47,875 nucleotides of DNA from JBJHBP01 sp050485645 (GCA_050485645.1 JBJHBT010000030.1:1-47875), one strand, 5' to 3'. Positions 20,127 through 29,713 are shown, counted from the stretch's first letter. Notes: generated by a model from the letters alone, not told the origin. Translations and numbers: made by a program.

Positions 20127-20149
20127 TGCGGTCACTTCGGTGGACCGCA
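20127..20149 (+). promoter_or_regulatory. UUCG-capped hairpin in the nuoA leader
   Basis: TGCGGTCAC-TTCG-GTG(G)ACCGCA folds into a nine-pair stem with one bulged G and a C(UUCG)G tetraloop, an exceptionally stable loop class. A second small hairpin, CAGGT-TCG-ACCTG (20154-20166), follows. Together they would structure the 5' end of the nuo mRNA, possibly protecting it from decay (inference). Confidence 0.5.
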
Positions 20150-20186
20150 TTGACAGGTTCGACCTGCGGAACGAAATCGACAATCC

Positions 20187-20543
20187 ATGCTGGCAAGTTA
20201 CGCCCCGATTCTTATATTTCTGATGGTTGCAGGTATCGCGGGCGTCGCTCTGCTGTGCCTCGGCTTTGCTTTCGGGCGTGGCCAGAAGGATCAAGGCAAG
20301 CTCTCACCGTATGAATGCGGCTTCGAGGCATTCGAAGATACACGGATGCGATTCGACGTGCGCTACTACCTGGTAGCGATTCTGTTCATCATCTTCGATC
20401 TGGAAATCGCCTTCCTGTTTCCGTGGGCGGTTGCGCTGCCCGATATCGGTATCGCCGGTCTGATTGCAATGGCCATATTTCTCTCGATCCTGGTGGTCGG
20501 ATTCATCTATGAATGGCGCAAGGGAGCGCTTGAATGGGATTGA
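20187..20543 (+). CDS. nuoA: NADH-quinone oxidoreductase subunit A
   Basis: Small membrane subunit of complex I at the junction with the peripheral arm. 118 aa with three membrane helices (about 7-29, 62-82, 88-108). The conserved loop KLSPYECGFEAFEDTR carries the Cys known from its active/deactive transition in mitochondria. First gene of nuoA-N. Its end overlaps nuoB by 10 bp, suggesting coupled translation. Confidence 0.97.
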   Translation: MLASYAPILIFLMVAGIAGVALLCLGFAFGRGQKDQGKLSPYECGFEAFEDTRMRFDVRYYLVAILFIIFDLEIAFLFPWAVALPDIGIAGLIAMAIFLSILVVGFIYEWRKGALEWD

Positions 20544-21034
20544 GCAGGGAAGAAGCAGCGCCGATTCCGCAGATCATGCAGCGCGGGTTTGTCGTCACGC
20601 AGCTGGACTCGCTGATCAATTGGGCTCGCACCGGCTCGTTGTGGCCGATGACATTCGGTCTTGCGTGCTGTGCCGTCGAGATGATGCATGCCGGCGCGGC
20701 CCGCTACGATCTCGATCGTTTTGGCGTAATCTTCCGGCCCAGCCCACGACAATCTGATGTCATGATTGTCGCCGGCACGCTGGTGAACAAGATGGCGCCT
20801 GCGCTTCGCAAGGTGTACGACCAGATGCCGGAACCGCGCTGGGTGATATCCATGGGCTCATGCGCAAATGGTGGTGGTTATTATCACTATTCGTATTCCG
20901 TCGTTCGCGGTTGTGACCGCATCGTGCCCGTCGACGTATATGTGCCGGGGTGTCCTCCGACCGCCGAGGCACTGCTTTTCGGCGTGCTGCAGCTGCAGCA
21001 GAAAATTCGCCGCACCAATACGATTGCCCGTTGA
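20534..21034 (+). CDS. nuoB: NADH-quinone oxidoreductase subunit B
   Basis: Carries the terminal [4Fe-4S] cluster N2 that reduces quinone. 166 aa. The N2 ligands are visible: adjacent cysteines in GLACCAVEMM, the Cys of SMGSCANGGG and the Cys of VPGCPPTAEALL. It overlaps nuoA and is separated from nuoC by 62 bp. Confidence 0.98.
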   Translation: MGLSREEAAPIPQIMQRGFVVTQLDSLINWARTGSLWPMTFGLACCAVEMMHAGAARYDLDRFGVIFRPSPRQSDVMIVAGTLVNKMAPALRKVYDQMPEPRWVISMGSCANGGGYYHYSYSVVRGCDRIVPVDVYVPGCPPTAEALLFGVLQLQQKIRRTNTIAR

Positions 21035-21096
21035 TTTACGGGCGACAAATGCGAGGGTGGTTGAAGTACTGCCCGCGATGACGAGTGTTCGACTGA

Positions 21097-21828
21097 ATGG
21101 AAAACACACAACTGACTGACAGCACGGCCACGTTGGCGCAGGCGATACAGTCGCGATTCGGGTCGCGGCTGACGCGCCTGCCGTCGCGTACCGGTGAGCT
21201 CGGATACCGCATCGATGCGTCCGACCTGCTTGCGGTCTGTGAGGCGCTTCGTGATGAGGAGCCGTTCCGATTCCAGATGATGGTGGACCTGTGCGCGGTT
21301 GACTACCTGGTCTATGGCCGCGACGAATGGCGCACTGAAGAAGCTTCGGGCACGGGGTTCAGCCGCGGTGTGTTTCGCGAAGGCGAGATGCCCGTCGACA
21401 GTGATGTCGAGCATGTCGAATTCCAGCCGGAGGGCCGGTTCGCCGTCGTCTACCACCTGCTTTCGATTGTTCACAACCAGCGCCTGCGGCTGAAGGTCTT
21501 CTGCGACAGCGATGAACGCCCGCTGGTGGATTCGGTGAGCGGAGTCTGGGCCTGCGCGGACTGGTATGAGCGGGAAGCTTTCGACCTCTACGGCGTGCTG
21601 TTCCGCGGCCATCCCGATCTGCGCCGCATACTCACCGACTACGGATTCATCGGCCATCCGTTCCGCAAGGACTTTCCGCTGATCGGCAACGTCGAGGTGC
21701 GTTACGACCCGGACAAGGGGCGGGTCGTGTACGAGCCGGTGAGCATCGAGCCACGCACGCTGGTGCCCAAGGTGATCCGTGAGGACGCCCGCTACGAGTC
21801 GGGTCTCAAGGGAGGCGAGGATGCCTGA
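21097..21828 (+). CDS. nuoC: NADH-quinone oxidoreductase subunit C
   Basis: 30-kDa-type subunit of the peripheral arm, 243 aa, separate from NuoD (E. coli has a NuoCD fusion). The signature WYEREAFDLYGVLFRGHPDLRRIL (about 163-186) is followed by DYGFIGHPFRKDFPL. An acidic insert around residues 85-105 interrupts the N-terminal fold, as in many proteobacterial NuoC proteins. The stop overlaps the nuoD start by 8 bp. Confidence 0.97.
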   Translation: MENTQLTDSTATLAQAIQSRFGSRLTRLPSRTGELGYRIDASDLLAVCEALRDEEPFRFQMMVDLCAVDYLVYGRDEWRTEEASGTGFSRGVFREGEMPVDSDVEHVEFQPEGRFAVVYHLLSIVHNQRLRLKVFCDSDERPLVDSVSGVWACADWYEREAFDLYGVLFRGHPDLRRILTDYGFIGHPFRKDFPLIGNVEVRYDPDKGRVVYEPVSIEPRTLVPKVIREDARYESGLKGGEDA

Positions 21829-23074
21829 GATCCAGAACTTCACGATGAACTTCGGTCCGCAGCATCCGGCAGCGCACGGTGTGCTGCGCCTGGTGCTGGA
21901 GATGGATGGCGAAGTGATTCAGAAGGCCGACCCGCATATCGGTCTGCTGCATCGAGCCACCGAGAAGCTGGCGGAACACAAGCCGTTCAATCAGTCCATC
22001 GGCTATATGGACCGCCTCGACTATGTGTCCATGATGTGCAACGAGCATGGCTATGTGCTCGCCATCGAACGACTGCTCGGAATCGAGGCACCGCTGCGCG
22101 CGCAGTACATTCGTGTCATGTTCGACGAGATCACCCGCGTCCTCAATCACCTGATGTGGCTCGGTGCGCACGGTCTTGATATCGGCGCCATGACAATGTT
22201 TCTCTACTGCTTTCGCGAGCGTGAGGACCTGATGGACTGCTACGAGGCGGTGTCCGGCACGCGCATGCATGCCACCTATTACCGTCCGGGCGGCGTATAT
22301 CGCGATCTGCCCGAACGCATGCCACGCTATCAGGGTTCCCGGCATCGCACTGAGAAAGAGCTGCGGCAGTTGAACGAGGCGCGCAGTGGCTCGATGCTGG
22401 ATTTCATCGAGGACTTCACGAACCGCTTTCCGGCCTGTGTCGACGACTACGAAACACTGCTGACCGACAACCGCATCTGGAAGCAGCGCACGGTGAACAT
22501 TGGTGTGGTATCGCCGGAGCGGGCGATGCAGCTCGGATTTTCCGGCGCAATGCTGCGCGGTTCAGGCATAGTCTGGGACCTGCGCAAGCACCAGCCATAT
22601 GAGGTCTACGACCGCATGGACTTCGACGTCCCGGTGGGCGTGAATGGTGACTGCTACGACCGTTACCTGGTGCGCATCGAGGAAATGCGTCAGTCCAACC
22701 GCATCATCCGGCAGTGCGTGGACTGGCTGCGAGTGAATCCCGGCCCGGTGGTGCTGGAAGACCGCAAGGTGGTGCCGCCGCGTCGCATCGAGATGAAGGA
22801 CGATATGGAGTCGCTCATTCATCACTTCAAACTGTTTACCGAGGGTTACTGCGTGCCCGAGGGTGAGGCCTACGCCGCAATCGAGCATCCCAAGGGCGAG
22901 TTCGGTGTCTACCTGATTTCCGACGGCGCGAACAAACCCTATCGTGTGAAAGTGCGTGCGGCCGGCTTCCCACATCTGGCGGCCCTGAATGAAATGGTCG
23001 AAGGCCACATGCTGGCTGACGTCGTGGCCGTGATCGGCACGCAGGACATCGTGTTCGGGGAGATAGACCGATGA
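21821..23074 (+). CDS. nuoD: NADH-quinone oxidoreductase subunit D
   Basis: 49-kDa subunit forming much of the quinone pocket with NuoB. 417 aa from the ATG at 21821, giving the standard start MPEIQNFTMNFGPQHPAAHG. The HPAAHG loop next to the quinone head, the GLLHRATEKL segment and the C-terminal DIVFGEIDR are conserved. The GGAGG in nuoC provides the ribosome-binding site. The end overlaps nuoE (ATGA). Confidence 0.98.
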   Translation: MPEIQNFTMNFGPQHPAAHGVLRLVLEMDGEVIQKADPHIGLLHRATEKLAEHKPFNQSIGYMDRLDYVSMMCNEHGYVLAIERLLGIEAPLRAQYIRVMFDEITRVLNHLMWLGAHGLDIGAMTMFLYCFREREDLMDCYEAVSGTRMHATYYRPGGVYRDLPERMPRYQGSRHRTEKELRQLNEARSGSMLDFIEDFTNRFPACVDDYETLLTDNRIWKQRTVNIGVVSPERAMQLGFSGAMLRGSGIVWDLRKHQPYEVYDRMDFDVPVGVNGDCYDRYLVRIEEMRQSNRIIRQCVDWLRVNPGPVVLEDRKVVPPRRIEMKDDMESLIHHFKLFTEGYCVPEGEAYAAIEHPKGEFGVYLISDGANKPYRVKVRAAGFPHLAALNEMVEGHMLADVVAVIGTQDIVFGEIDR

Positions 23075-23583
23075 GCGAACCGGGTGCGGAAGCGCGGGGC
23101 GGTGACCCGCTGTCGGCACATGTGCGTGAGGAAATCGATCGCTGGATCGCGAAGTTTCCGGAAGGCCGGCAGCGTTCGGCAGTGATTGCCGCGTTGCATG
23201 CGGCACAGCACGAGAACCACGGATACCTCACTGTCGAAAGCATGGACGCAATTGCCGCCTATCTGGGGCTGCAGCCCGTGCAGGTCTATGAGGTGGCGTC
23301 CTTCTATTCGATGTTCGAGACGAAACCGGTGGGGCGGCACAGCATTTCGGTGTGTACCAACATCTCCTGCATGCTGCGCGGCTCCGACGAAATCGTCGCA
23401 CGGGTGGAGAAGAAGCTTGGCATCAGAACGGGTGACAGCACACCGGACGGCAGGTTTTATCTGAAGCGCGAAGAAGAGTGCCTGGCGGCCTGCTGCGGTG
23501 CACCGATGATGATGATCGATCACGTCTACTACGAGAACCTCACACCCGAAACGGTGGACGAGATTCTCGACGGTATCGAATAG
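23071..23583 (+). CDS. nuoE: NADH-quinone oxidoreductase subunit E
   Basis: 24-kDa thioredoxin-like subunit with [2Fe-2S] cluster N1a. 170 aa. The four ligands are the two cysteines of CTNISCMLRG and those of CLAACCGAPM (first and later Cys). The N-terminal helical bundle contains the typical GYLTVESMDAIAAYLGL. It begins in the nuoD stop (ATGA). nuoF follows after 25 bp. Confidence 0.98.
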   Translation: MSEPGAEARGGDPLSAHVREEIDRWIAKFPEGRQRSAVIAALHAAQHENHGYLTVESMDAIAAYLGLQPVQVYEVASFYSMFETKPVGRHSISVCTNISCMLRGSDEIVARVEKKLGIRTGDSTPDGRFYLKREEECLAACCGAPMMMIDHVYYENLTPETVDEILDGIE

Positions 23584-23608
23584 GCGTATACGGAGACGGC
23601 GACAGGAC

Positions 23609-24916
23609 ATGACCGAGCGGCAATTCAATCAGGTCTGCTTCGCGACGCTGAAGTTCGACAGCGAGCCGTGGTCGCTTGCCCACTATCGTGAGGTGGGCGG
23701 CTACGAGGCCTGGCAGCGTGTGCTTTCCGGCGAACTGGATCACGCCGCGATCATCGAGGAGATCAAGGCCTCCGGACTGCGTGGTCGTGGCGGTGCGGGG
23801 TTCCCCACCGGCCTGAAGCTGAGCTTCATGCCGCGTAATGCGCCAGGTCAGAAGTACCTGGTCTGCAACTCCGACGAGAGTGAACCGGGCACCTGTCACG
23901 ATCGCGATATCCTGCGCTTCAATCCGCATGCCCTCGTTGAGGGGATGGCGATTGCCGGCTACGTGATCGGCGCCACGGTGGGCTACAACTACATTCGCGG
24001 CGAGTTCATGGCAGAGCCCGTGCCACGTTTCGAGCAGGCGGTGAAAGAAGCCTATGAGGCGGGCTTTCTGGGCCGGAACATACAAGGGTCGGGCATCGAT
24101 TTCGATCTGCATACCTTCGTTGGTGCGGGTGCCTATATCTGCGGTGAAGAAACCGCCCTGCTGGAATCGCTGGAAGGCAAACCCGGCAAGCCGCGATTCA
24201 AACCGCCGTTTCCGGCCAACTTCGGACTCTACGGTCGCCCGACCACGGTCAACAACACACAGAGCCTGGCGTCGCTGCCGACCATCCTGCGCAACGGTTC
24301 GCAATGGTTCTCGGGGTTGGGCGTCAAGGGTTCAGGCGGAACGGCCATTTTCGCCGTGTCCGGACACGTCGAGAAACCCGGCAACTATGAGCTGCCACTG
24401 GGTATTCCGTTCCGCGACCTCCTGGAAGTCGCCGGTGGCGTGCGCGGTGGACGCAAGCTCAAGGCGGTGATTCCGGGTGGATCGTCGGTTCCTGTCATGC
24501 CCGCCGATACGATCATCGATCTGACCATGGACTTCGACACCATCCGCGCTGCCGGCTCCGGACTGGGTACCGGCGCGGTGGTCGTGATGGACGAGACCAC
24601 CTGCATGGTCAGCATGCTGCGGCGCATCTCGCGTTTCTACTATGCCGAATCCTGCGGACAGTGCACACCGTGCCGCGAAGGCACCGGCTGGCTGTACCGC
24701 ATGCTCACCCGCATTACCGAAGGCAAGGGTACGAAGAACGATCTGAGGCTGCTGCTGGAAGTGGCGAACAGGATAGAGGGACACACGATCTGCGCACTCG
24801 GCGATGCCGCCGCGTGGCCGGTGCAGAGCTTTCTGAAGCATTTCATGCATGAATTCGAATACATGATCGAGCATGGTGGCCGCAGCATTGTGGAAGGCAT
24901 GAGGACCGCGGCATGA
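23609..24916 (+). CDS. nuoF: NADH-quinone oxidoreductase subunit F
   Basis: 51-kDa subunit that binds FMN and NADH and carries [4Fe-4S] N3. 435 aa. The NADH/FMN glycine-rich segment is GLRGRGGAGFPTGLKLSFMP, and the second flavin region is GAGAYICGEETALLESLEG. The cluster motif CGQCTPCREG is completed by the Cys in HTICALGDAAAWP. The 3' end overlaps nuoG by 4 bp. Confidence 0.98.
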   Translation: MTERQFNQVCFATLKFDSEPWSLAHYREVGGYEAWQRVLSGELDHAAIIEEIKASGLRGRGGAGFPTGLKLSFMPRNAPGQKYLVCNSDESEPGTCHDRDILRFNPHALVEGMAIAGYVIGATVGYNYIRGEFMAEPVPRFEQAVKEAYEAGFLGRNIQGSGIDFDLHTFVGAGAYICGEETALLESLEGKPGKPRFKPPFPANFGLYGRPTTVNNTQSLASLPTILRNGSQWFSGLGVKGSGGTAIFAVSGHVEKPGNYELPLGIPFRDLLEVAGGVRGGRKLKAVIPGGSSVPVMPADTIIDLTMDFDTIRAAGSGLGTGAVVVMDETTCMVSMLRRISRFYYAESCGQCTPCREGTGWLYRMLTRITEGKGTKNDLRLLLEVANRIEGHTICALGDAAAWPVQSFLKHFMHEFEYMIEHGGRSIVEGMRTAA

Positions 24917-27126
24917 GTGTCGCCGACGACAGCGTCACGATAGAGATCAACGGCGTGCCTGTGCAGGCACGCAAGGGTCAGATGATTATCGAGGTAACCG
25001 ATGCGGCGGACATCTATGTACCGCGCTTCTGCTACCACAAGAAGCTTTCGATCGCCGCCAACTGCCGGATGTGCCTCGTGCAGGTGGAAAAAGCACCCAA
25101 GCCGCTGCCCGCGTGTGCGACGCCGGTGTCAGACGGCATGAAGGTGTTCACGCGTTCGCAGTACGCGCTGGACGCCCAGAAGGCGACGATGGAATTCCTG
25201 CTCATCAACCATCCGCTGGACTGCCCGATCTGCGATCAGGGTGGGGAGTGCGAGTTGCAGGATCTGGCGATGGGCTTCGGGCGCGGCGTTTCGCGCTATA
25301 CCGAACGCAAGCGCGTCGTCAAAGACAAGAACCTCGGGCCGCTGGTGTCCACCGATATGACGCGCTGCATCCACTGCACGCGCTGCGTGCGTTTCGGTCA
25401 GGAAGTCGCTGGTATCCAGGAGCTTGGCACGATTGGTCGCGGTGAGAACATGCAGATCAGCACGTATATCGAGCGCAGCGTGGATCACGAGCTGTCCGGC
25501 AACATCATCGATCTCTGTCCGGTTGGTGCGCTGAACAACAAACCTTTCCGCTTCCGGGCGCGCGCCTGGGAGATGGCAGCCAGGCCGTTGATCTCGCCAC
25601 ATGACTGTGCCGGCTCCAACCTCGACGGTCACGTGCTGCGTGGCAAGCTGATGCGTGTGGTGCCGCGCGACAACGACGCGATCAACGAAACATGGATTTC
25701 CGATCGCGATCGTTTCAGCTGTTACGGCATCTACACGGCTGACCGGCTCACGAAGCCGATGGTCAAGGTCGACCAGGAGTGGACCGAGGTCAGCTGGGAC
25801 GAGGCGCTGTCCGCCGCCTGTGATGCCCTGCGTCATGGTGTCGAGGATGGTGGCGACGGACTGGGCGTGCTGGTGTCGCCCAGCGCGACCGTTGAGGAAA
25901 TGGTCCTTCTCGAACATATTACGCGCCATCTGGACAGCAACAACATCGATCATCGTCTGCGGCGCAGCGACGTGCGAGACCAGCACAACGATCCCCGCTG
26001 GCCGGCGCTTGGATGCACTATCGAGGAGCTGGAGACGCGCGATGGCCTGCTGTTGATCGGCTCCAACATCCGGGCTGAAGTGCCGATTCTGGCGCATCGC
26101 ATCCGCAAGGCGGCACTGCGCGGGGCGGCAGTGGGCTTTGTAAATCCGGTGGCCTGGGATCAGCTGTATCCGGTTGCCGCCAACGTAACCGCGGACGCGA
26201 GCGAGCTTGCGACAGCGCTTGCTGGCGTGTTGCTGGCGGCCGCCGAGATGACTGGCAGGGCAGTGGACGCGGAACTTGCAGAAGCACTGGAAGGCGTGCA
26301 GATCAGTGACGATGCCCGCGCGGCCGCGGACGTGCTGCTGGGCAGGCGCCATGCCCTGGTGCTGATCGGTCATATCGCCCAGCGTCATCCGAGGTATACG
26401 GAGCTGCGCGCTCTGGCGTCGGCGCTGGCCGCGATCACCGGCGCGGAGCTGGGCTACCTCACAGAGGGCGCAAACAGTGCCGGCGCCGCCATGGCGGGCG
26501 TTCTGCCTCACCGCGGCCCCGGCGGAGAGGTGCTGGACAACCCCGGGCTGGACGCGCGTGCGATGCTCAGTGCTCCGCGCCACGCCTATCTGCTGTTCGG
26601 CGTGGAACCCGACCGAGACGTGGCTGACGCATCGTTGGCCGGGCAGGCGCTGCAGTCGGCAGACAGCGTGATCTGCATGACCGCGTACGTGACGGATGCA
26701 CTGCTCGACTGCGCCGACATTCTGCTGCCTGTGTCGACCTTCGCCGAATCCGGTGGCACCTACGTGAACGCGGAAGGTCGCTGGCAGAGTTTCGGGGCGG
26801 CAGCCGATCCGGTTGGCGAATCGCGGCCCGGCTGGCGCGTACTGCGTGTGCTGGGAAATCAGCTCGGCCTGCCGGGATGCGATTACTTCAGCGCCGATGA
26901 AGTGCGCGATGAACTGAAAGGCGCGCTCGGCGACCTGCAAGTCGACAACAGCTACGCCGGCTCGCCTGATCTGAGTCTTGAACCGGCGAACGTGACGCTG
27001 GACGCGCTGGATATCGGCATCTATGCGGTGGATCCGCTGGTGCGTCGTTCCGACCCGCTGCAGCGGACGCAAGCGGCGCACACCGTTGAAGTCACTGCTG
27101 ACGAAGCGGGGCAGGCCGCCGGATGA
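24913..27126 (+). CDS. nuoG: NADH-quinone oxidoreductase subunit G
   Basis: 75-kDa electron-transfer subunit, 737 aa (E. coli NuoG is about 908). The N-terminal ferredoxin domain binds [2Fe-2S] N1b (FCYHKKL, NCRMCLV, CATPV). [4Fe-4S] sites follow: HPLDCPICDQGGECELQD, TRCIHCTRCVRF and DLCPVGAL. The rest is a degenerate molybdopterin-oxidoreductase-like domain. The frame overlaps nuoF and nuoH by 4 bp each, so translation is probably coupled. Confidence 0.97.
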   Translation: MSVADDSVTIEINGVPVQARKGQMIIEVTDAADIYVPRFCYHKKLSIAANCRMCLVQVEKAPKPLPACATPVSDGMKVFTRSQYALDAQKATMEFLLINHPLDCPICDQGGECELQDLAMGFGRGVSRYTERKRVVKDKNLGPLVSTDMTRCIHCTRCVRFGQEVAGIQELGTIGRGENMQISTYIERSVDHELSGNIIDLCPVGALNNKPFRFRARAWEMAARPLISPHDCAGSNLDGHVLRGKLMRVVPRDNDAINETWISDRDRFSCYGIYTADRLTKPMVKVDQEWTEVSWDEALSAACDALRHGVEDGGDGLGVLVSPSATVEEMVLLEHITRHLDSNNIDHRLRRSDVRDQHNDPRWPALGCTIEELETRDGLLLIGSNIRAEVPILAHRIRKAALRGAAVGFVNPVAWDQLYPVAANVTADASELATALAGVLLAAAEMTGRAVDAELAEALEGVQISDDARAAADVLLGRRHALVLIGHIAQRHPRYTELRALASALAAITGAELGYLTEGANSAGAAMAGVLPHRGPGGEVLDNPGLDARAMLSAPRHAYLLFGVEPDRDVADASLAGQALQSADSVICMTAYVTDALLDCADILLPVSTFAESGGTYVNAEGRWQSFGAAADPVGESRPGWRVLRVLGNQLGLPGCDYFSADEVRDELKGALGDLQVDNSYAGSPDLSLEPANVTLDALDIGIYAVDPLVRRSDPLQRTQAAHTVEVTADEAGQAAG

Positions 27127-28193
27127 CTGCACTGATCGACATGCTTGAACCGCTGTGGTTGGGGTTGCCGGAGGAACTGCGCTTCATCGTCGTCACGTTG
27201 CTGAAGATTGTCGTCGTGCTGGTGCCACTGATCCTGGCGGTTGCCTATTTCACGTACTGGGAACGCAAGATCATCGGCTGGATGCAGAACCGTATCGGCC
27301 CGAACCGCGTAGGCTGGCGGGGCGTGCTGCAGCCGTTCGCCGACGTGATCAAGATGTTGCTGAAGGAAATCATTGTTCCGAGCAACGCGAACAGGTTTCT
27401 GTTCCTGATCGCACCGATTCTGTCGCTGGTGCCGGCGTTTGCGGTGTGGGCAGTGATCCCGTTCACCGACAGTTTTGTGATAGCGGATATCAACGCCGGT
27501 CTGCTGTATGTGCTCGCACTCACAGGGCTCGGCGTCTACGGCGTGATCCTGGCAGGCTGGGCATCGAACTCCAAGTACGCGTTTCTCGGCGCCATGCGCT
27601 CGGCGGCACAGATCGTGGCCTACGAGATCGCCATGGGATTCGCGCTGGTTGGTGTCGTGATGGCCAGCGGCAGCCTGAATCTTGGCGACATCGTCAACGC
27701 GCAGGGCGGTGGCACGATTGCCAGCTGGTTCTGGCTGCCACTGTTCCCGCTGTTCCTTGTGTACTTCATTTCCGGTGTGGCCGAGACCAATCGTGCACCG
27801 TTCGACGTGGCCGAGGGCGAGTCGGAAATCGTTGCCGGCTTCCACGTCGAGTATTCGGGTATCGCGTTCGGCCTGTTTTTCCTTGCCGAGTACGCGAACA
27901 TGATTCTGATTACCGCGCTGACGGTGATCTTTTTTCTTGGTGGATGGCTGTCGCCGTTCGCCGGCATTCCCGGGCTGGGTGACACCTGGTTGGCGGAACC
28001 CGGATTTTTCTGGTTCGCAGCCAAGATGGCGATCTTCATGTTCTGTTTCCTGTGGTTCCGCGCGACGTTTCCGCGCTACCGCTACGACCAGATCATGCGG
28101 CTGGGCTGGAAGGTATTTATTCCGATCACGATCATCTGGATCTTTGTTGAGGGCGTAATGGTCGTTCTCGAGATCGGTCCCTGGGCGAGCTAG
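27123..28193 (+). CDS. nuoH: NADH-quinone oxidoreductase subunit H
   Basis: Membrane subunit (ND1) forming the entrance and floor of the quinone chamber. 356 aa, with eight or more hydrophobic helices. Conserved loops include YWERKIIGWMQNRIGPNRVG, the acidic AETNRAPFDVAEGESEIVAGFHVEY loop segments and RATFPRYRYDQ. It starts in the nuoG stop (ATGA). Confidence 0.98.
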   Translation: MTALIDMLEPLWLGLPEELRFIVVTLLKIVVVLVPLILAVAYFTYWERKIIGWMQNRIGPNRVGWRGVLQPFADVIKMLLKEIIVPSNANRFLFLIAPILSLVPAFAVWAVIPFTDSFVIADINAGLLYVLALTGLGVYGVILAGWASNSKYAFLGAMRSAAQIVAYEIAMGFALVGVVMASGSLNLGDIVNAQGGGTIASWFWLPLFPLFLVYFISGVAETNRAPFDVAEGESEIVAGFHVEYSGIAFGLFFLAEYANMILITALTVIFFLGGWLSPFAGIPGLGDTWLAEPGFFWFAAKMAIFMFCFLWFRATFPRYRYDQIMRLGWKVFIPITIIWIFVEGVMVVLEIGPWAS

Positions 28194-28207
28194 GAGGGCA
28201 CGGCAGG

Positions 28208-28687
28208 ATGAAACACCTGATCAAGACACTGCTGATGACCGAACTCCTCAAGGGATTGAGGCTGACGTTCCGGAACCTGTTCGTTCGCAAGACAACGATT
28301 TTCTACCCGGAAGAGAAGACGCCACAGTCGCCGCGCTTTCGTGGCCTGCACGCACTGCGCCGCTACCCCAATGGGGAGGAGCGCTGTATCGCCTGCAAGC
28401 TGTGCGAGGCGGTGTGCCCGGCGTTGGCGATCACCATAGAGTCCGATGTTGGTGCCGACGGTACCCGCCGCACGTCGCGTTATGACATCGATCTTTTCAA
28501 GTGCATCTACTGCGGCTTCTGCGAGGAAGCCTGCCCGGTGGATGCCATCGTCGAAACCCGCATTCACGAGTACCACATGGAGACGCGTGGCGAAAACATC
28601 ATGAGCAAGGACAAGCTGCTGGCGGTGGGCGACAAGTACGAAGCCATGATCGCGGCAGATAAGGCGGCGGACGCGGGATACCGATGA
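28208..28687 (+). CDS. nuoI: NADH-quinone oxidoreductase subunit I
   Basis: Carries the two [4Fe-4S] clusters N6a and N6b in front of N2. 159 aa. Two complete ferredoxin motifs are present: CIACKLCEAVCP and CIYCGFCEEACP. The amphipathic N-terminal helix (LKGLRLTFRNLF) lies on the membrane. An ATG nine codons further in is an alternative start, but the first has GGAGG upstream. Confidence 0.98.
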   Translation: MKHLIKTLLMTELLKGLRLTFRNLFVRKTTIFYPEEKTPQSPRFRGLHALRRYPNGEERCIACKLCEAVCPALAITIESDVGADGTRRTSRYDIDLFKCIYCGFCEEACPVDAIVETRIHEYHMETRGENIMSKDKLLAVGDKYEAMIAADKAADAGYR

Positions 28688-29409
28688 TAGGCGCGGTGCT
28701 TTTCTACAGTTTCGCCGCGGTGCTGGTGCTCGCGGCGCTTGGCGTGATCACTTCACGCAATCCGGTGCATTCAGCGCTGTATCTGGTGCTTGCCTTTGTG
28801 CAGAGCGCGGCACTGTGGCTGCTGCTGGAGGCGGAGTTTCTCGCCATCGTCCTGGTGCTGGTCTATGTTGGCGCCGTCATGGTGCTGTTCCTGTTCGTTG
28901 TCATGATGCTGGACATCAATGCGGCGACTGTACGGGAGGGCTTCGCTCGTTATGCACCCATAGGCGGCCTGATCGCCCTGATCGTCATCGCGCAGGTTGT
29001 CTATGTGTTCCGGTTCCGTGCCGAAGGCACGGCGCTGACAGCCGTGCCTGCGCCACGACCGGCGGACTACAGCAACACCCGCGAACTTGGCACCGTGCTC
29101 TACACCGAGCATGTGTATGCCTTCGAACTGGCGGCCATGCTGCTGCTGCTCGCCATCGTTGCCGCGATTACGCTGACCATGCGCAAGCGGCCGGGGCTGA
29201 AGGTGCAGGATGTGGCCAGCCAGGTGGCTGTGAAAAGTGGTGACCGGGTGCGGATCATGAAGGTGGGGCCTGGCGCCGCCAGGCGGGGTGCCAGCTCCCT
29301 GGGTGAGCGTTCCGGGAGCGAGGGTTCCCCTGGAGAGACCACCGCGGGCGACAGTTCCCATGCCGATGCTGCCTCGGCTGAGAGTCAGTCGGGGGAGGAA
29401 AGCCGATGA
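28684..29409 (+). CDS. nuoJ: NADH-quinone oxidoreductase subunit J
   Basis: ND6-type membrane subunit, 241 aa. Five hydrophobic helices are visible (about 1-18, 26-48, 53-75, 92-112, 148-168). The pi-bulge region VLVYVGAVMVLFLFVVMMLD is conserved. The C-terminal extension, about 45 residues rich in Ser, Gly, Glu and Ala, is longer than in E. coli NuoJ (about 184 aa) and looks disordered. It overlaps nuoI and nuoK by 4 bp each. Confidence 0.96.
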   Translation: MIGAVLFYSFAAVLVLAALGVITSRNPVHSALYLVLAFVQSAALWLLLEAEFLAIVLVLVYVGAVMVLFLFVVMMLDINAATVREGFARYAPIGGLIALIVIAQVVYVFRFRAEGTALTAVPAPRPADYSNTRELGTVLYTEHVYAFELAAMLLLLAIVAAITLTMRKRPGLKVQDVASQVAVKSGDRVRIMKVGPGAARRGASSLGERSGSEGSPGETTAGDSSHADAASAESQSGEESR

Positions 29410-29711
29410 TCACCATCGAACACTACCTGGTGCTTGCCGCGATCCTGTTCAGCCTGAGCCTGGCCGGCATCTTCATCAACCGCAAGAACGTGATACTGCT
29501 GCTGATGTGCATCGAACTGATGCTTTTGGCGGTGAATTTCAACTTCATCGCCTTTTCCCGCATGCTCGATGACACGCTGGGGCAGGTGTTCGTTTTCTTC
29601 ATTCTGACGGTGGCCGCCGCTGAGGCGGCGATTGGTCTGGCCATCCTCGTCGTCCTGTTCCGCAATCTGCGGACCATCAACGTCGACGACCTTGACGCAC
29701 TGAAGGGGTAG
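29406..29711 (+). CDS. nuoK: NADH-quinone oxidoreductase subunit K
   Basis: ND4L-type subunit with three membrane helices, 101 aa, the standard length. The conserved proton-path glutamates lie in LLMCIELMLLAVN and AAAEAAIGLAILV. It starts in the nuoJ stop (ATGA). nuoL begins 2 bp after its stop. Confidence 0.98.
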   Translation: MITIEHYLVLAAILFSLSLAGIFINRKNVILLLMCIELMLLAVNFNFIAFSRMLDDTLGQVFVFFILTVAAAEAAIGLAILVVLFRNLRTINVDDLDALKG

Positions 29712-29713
29712 GC

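Noticed and set aside
25129..27132. A 667-codon open frame antisense to nuoG
   Set aside because: Shadow of nuoG; Arg/His/Gln-rich without domains.
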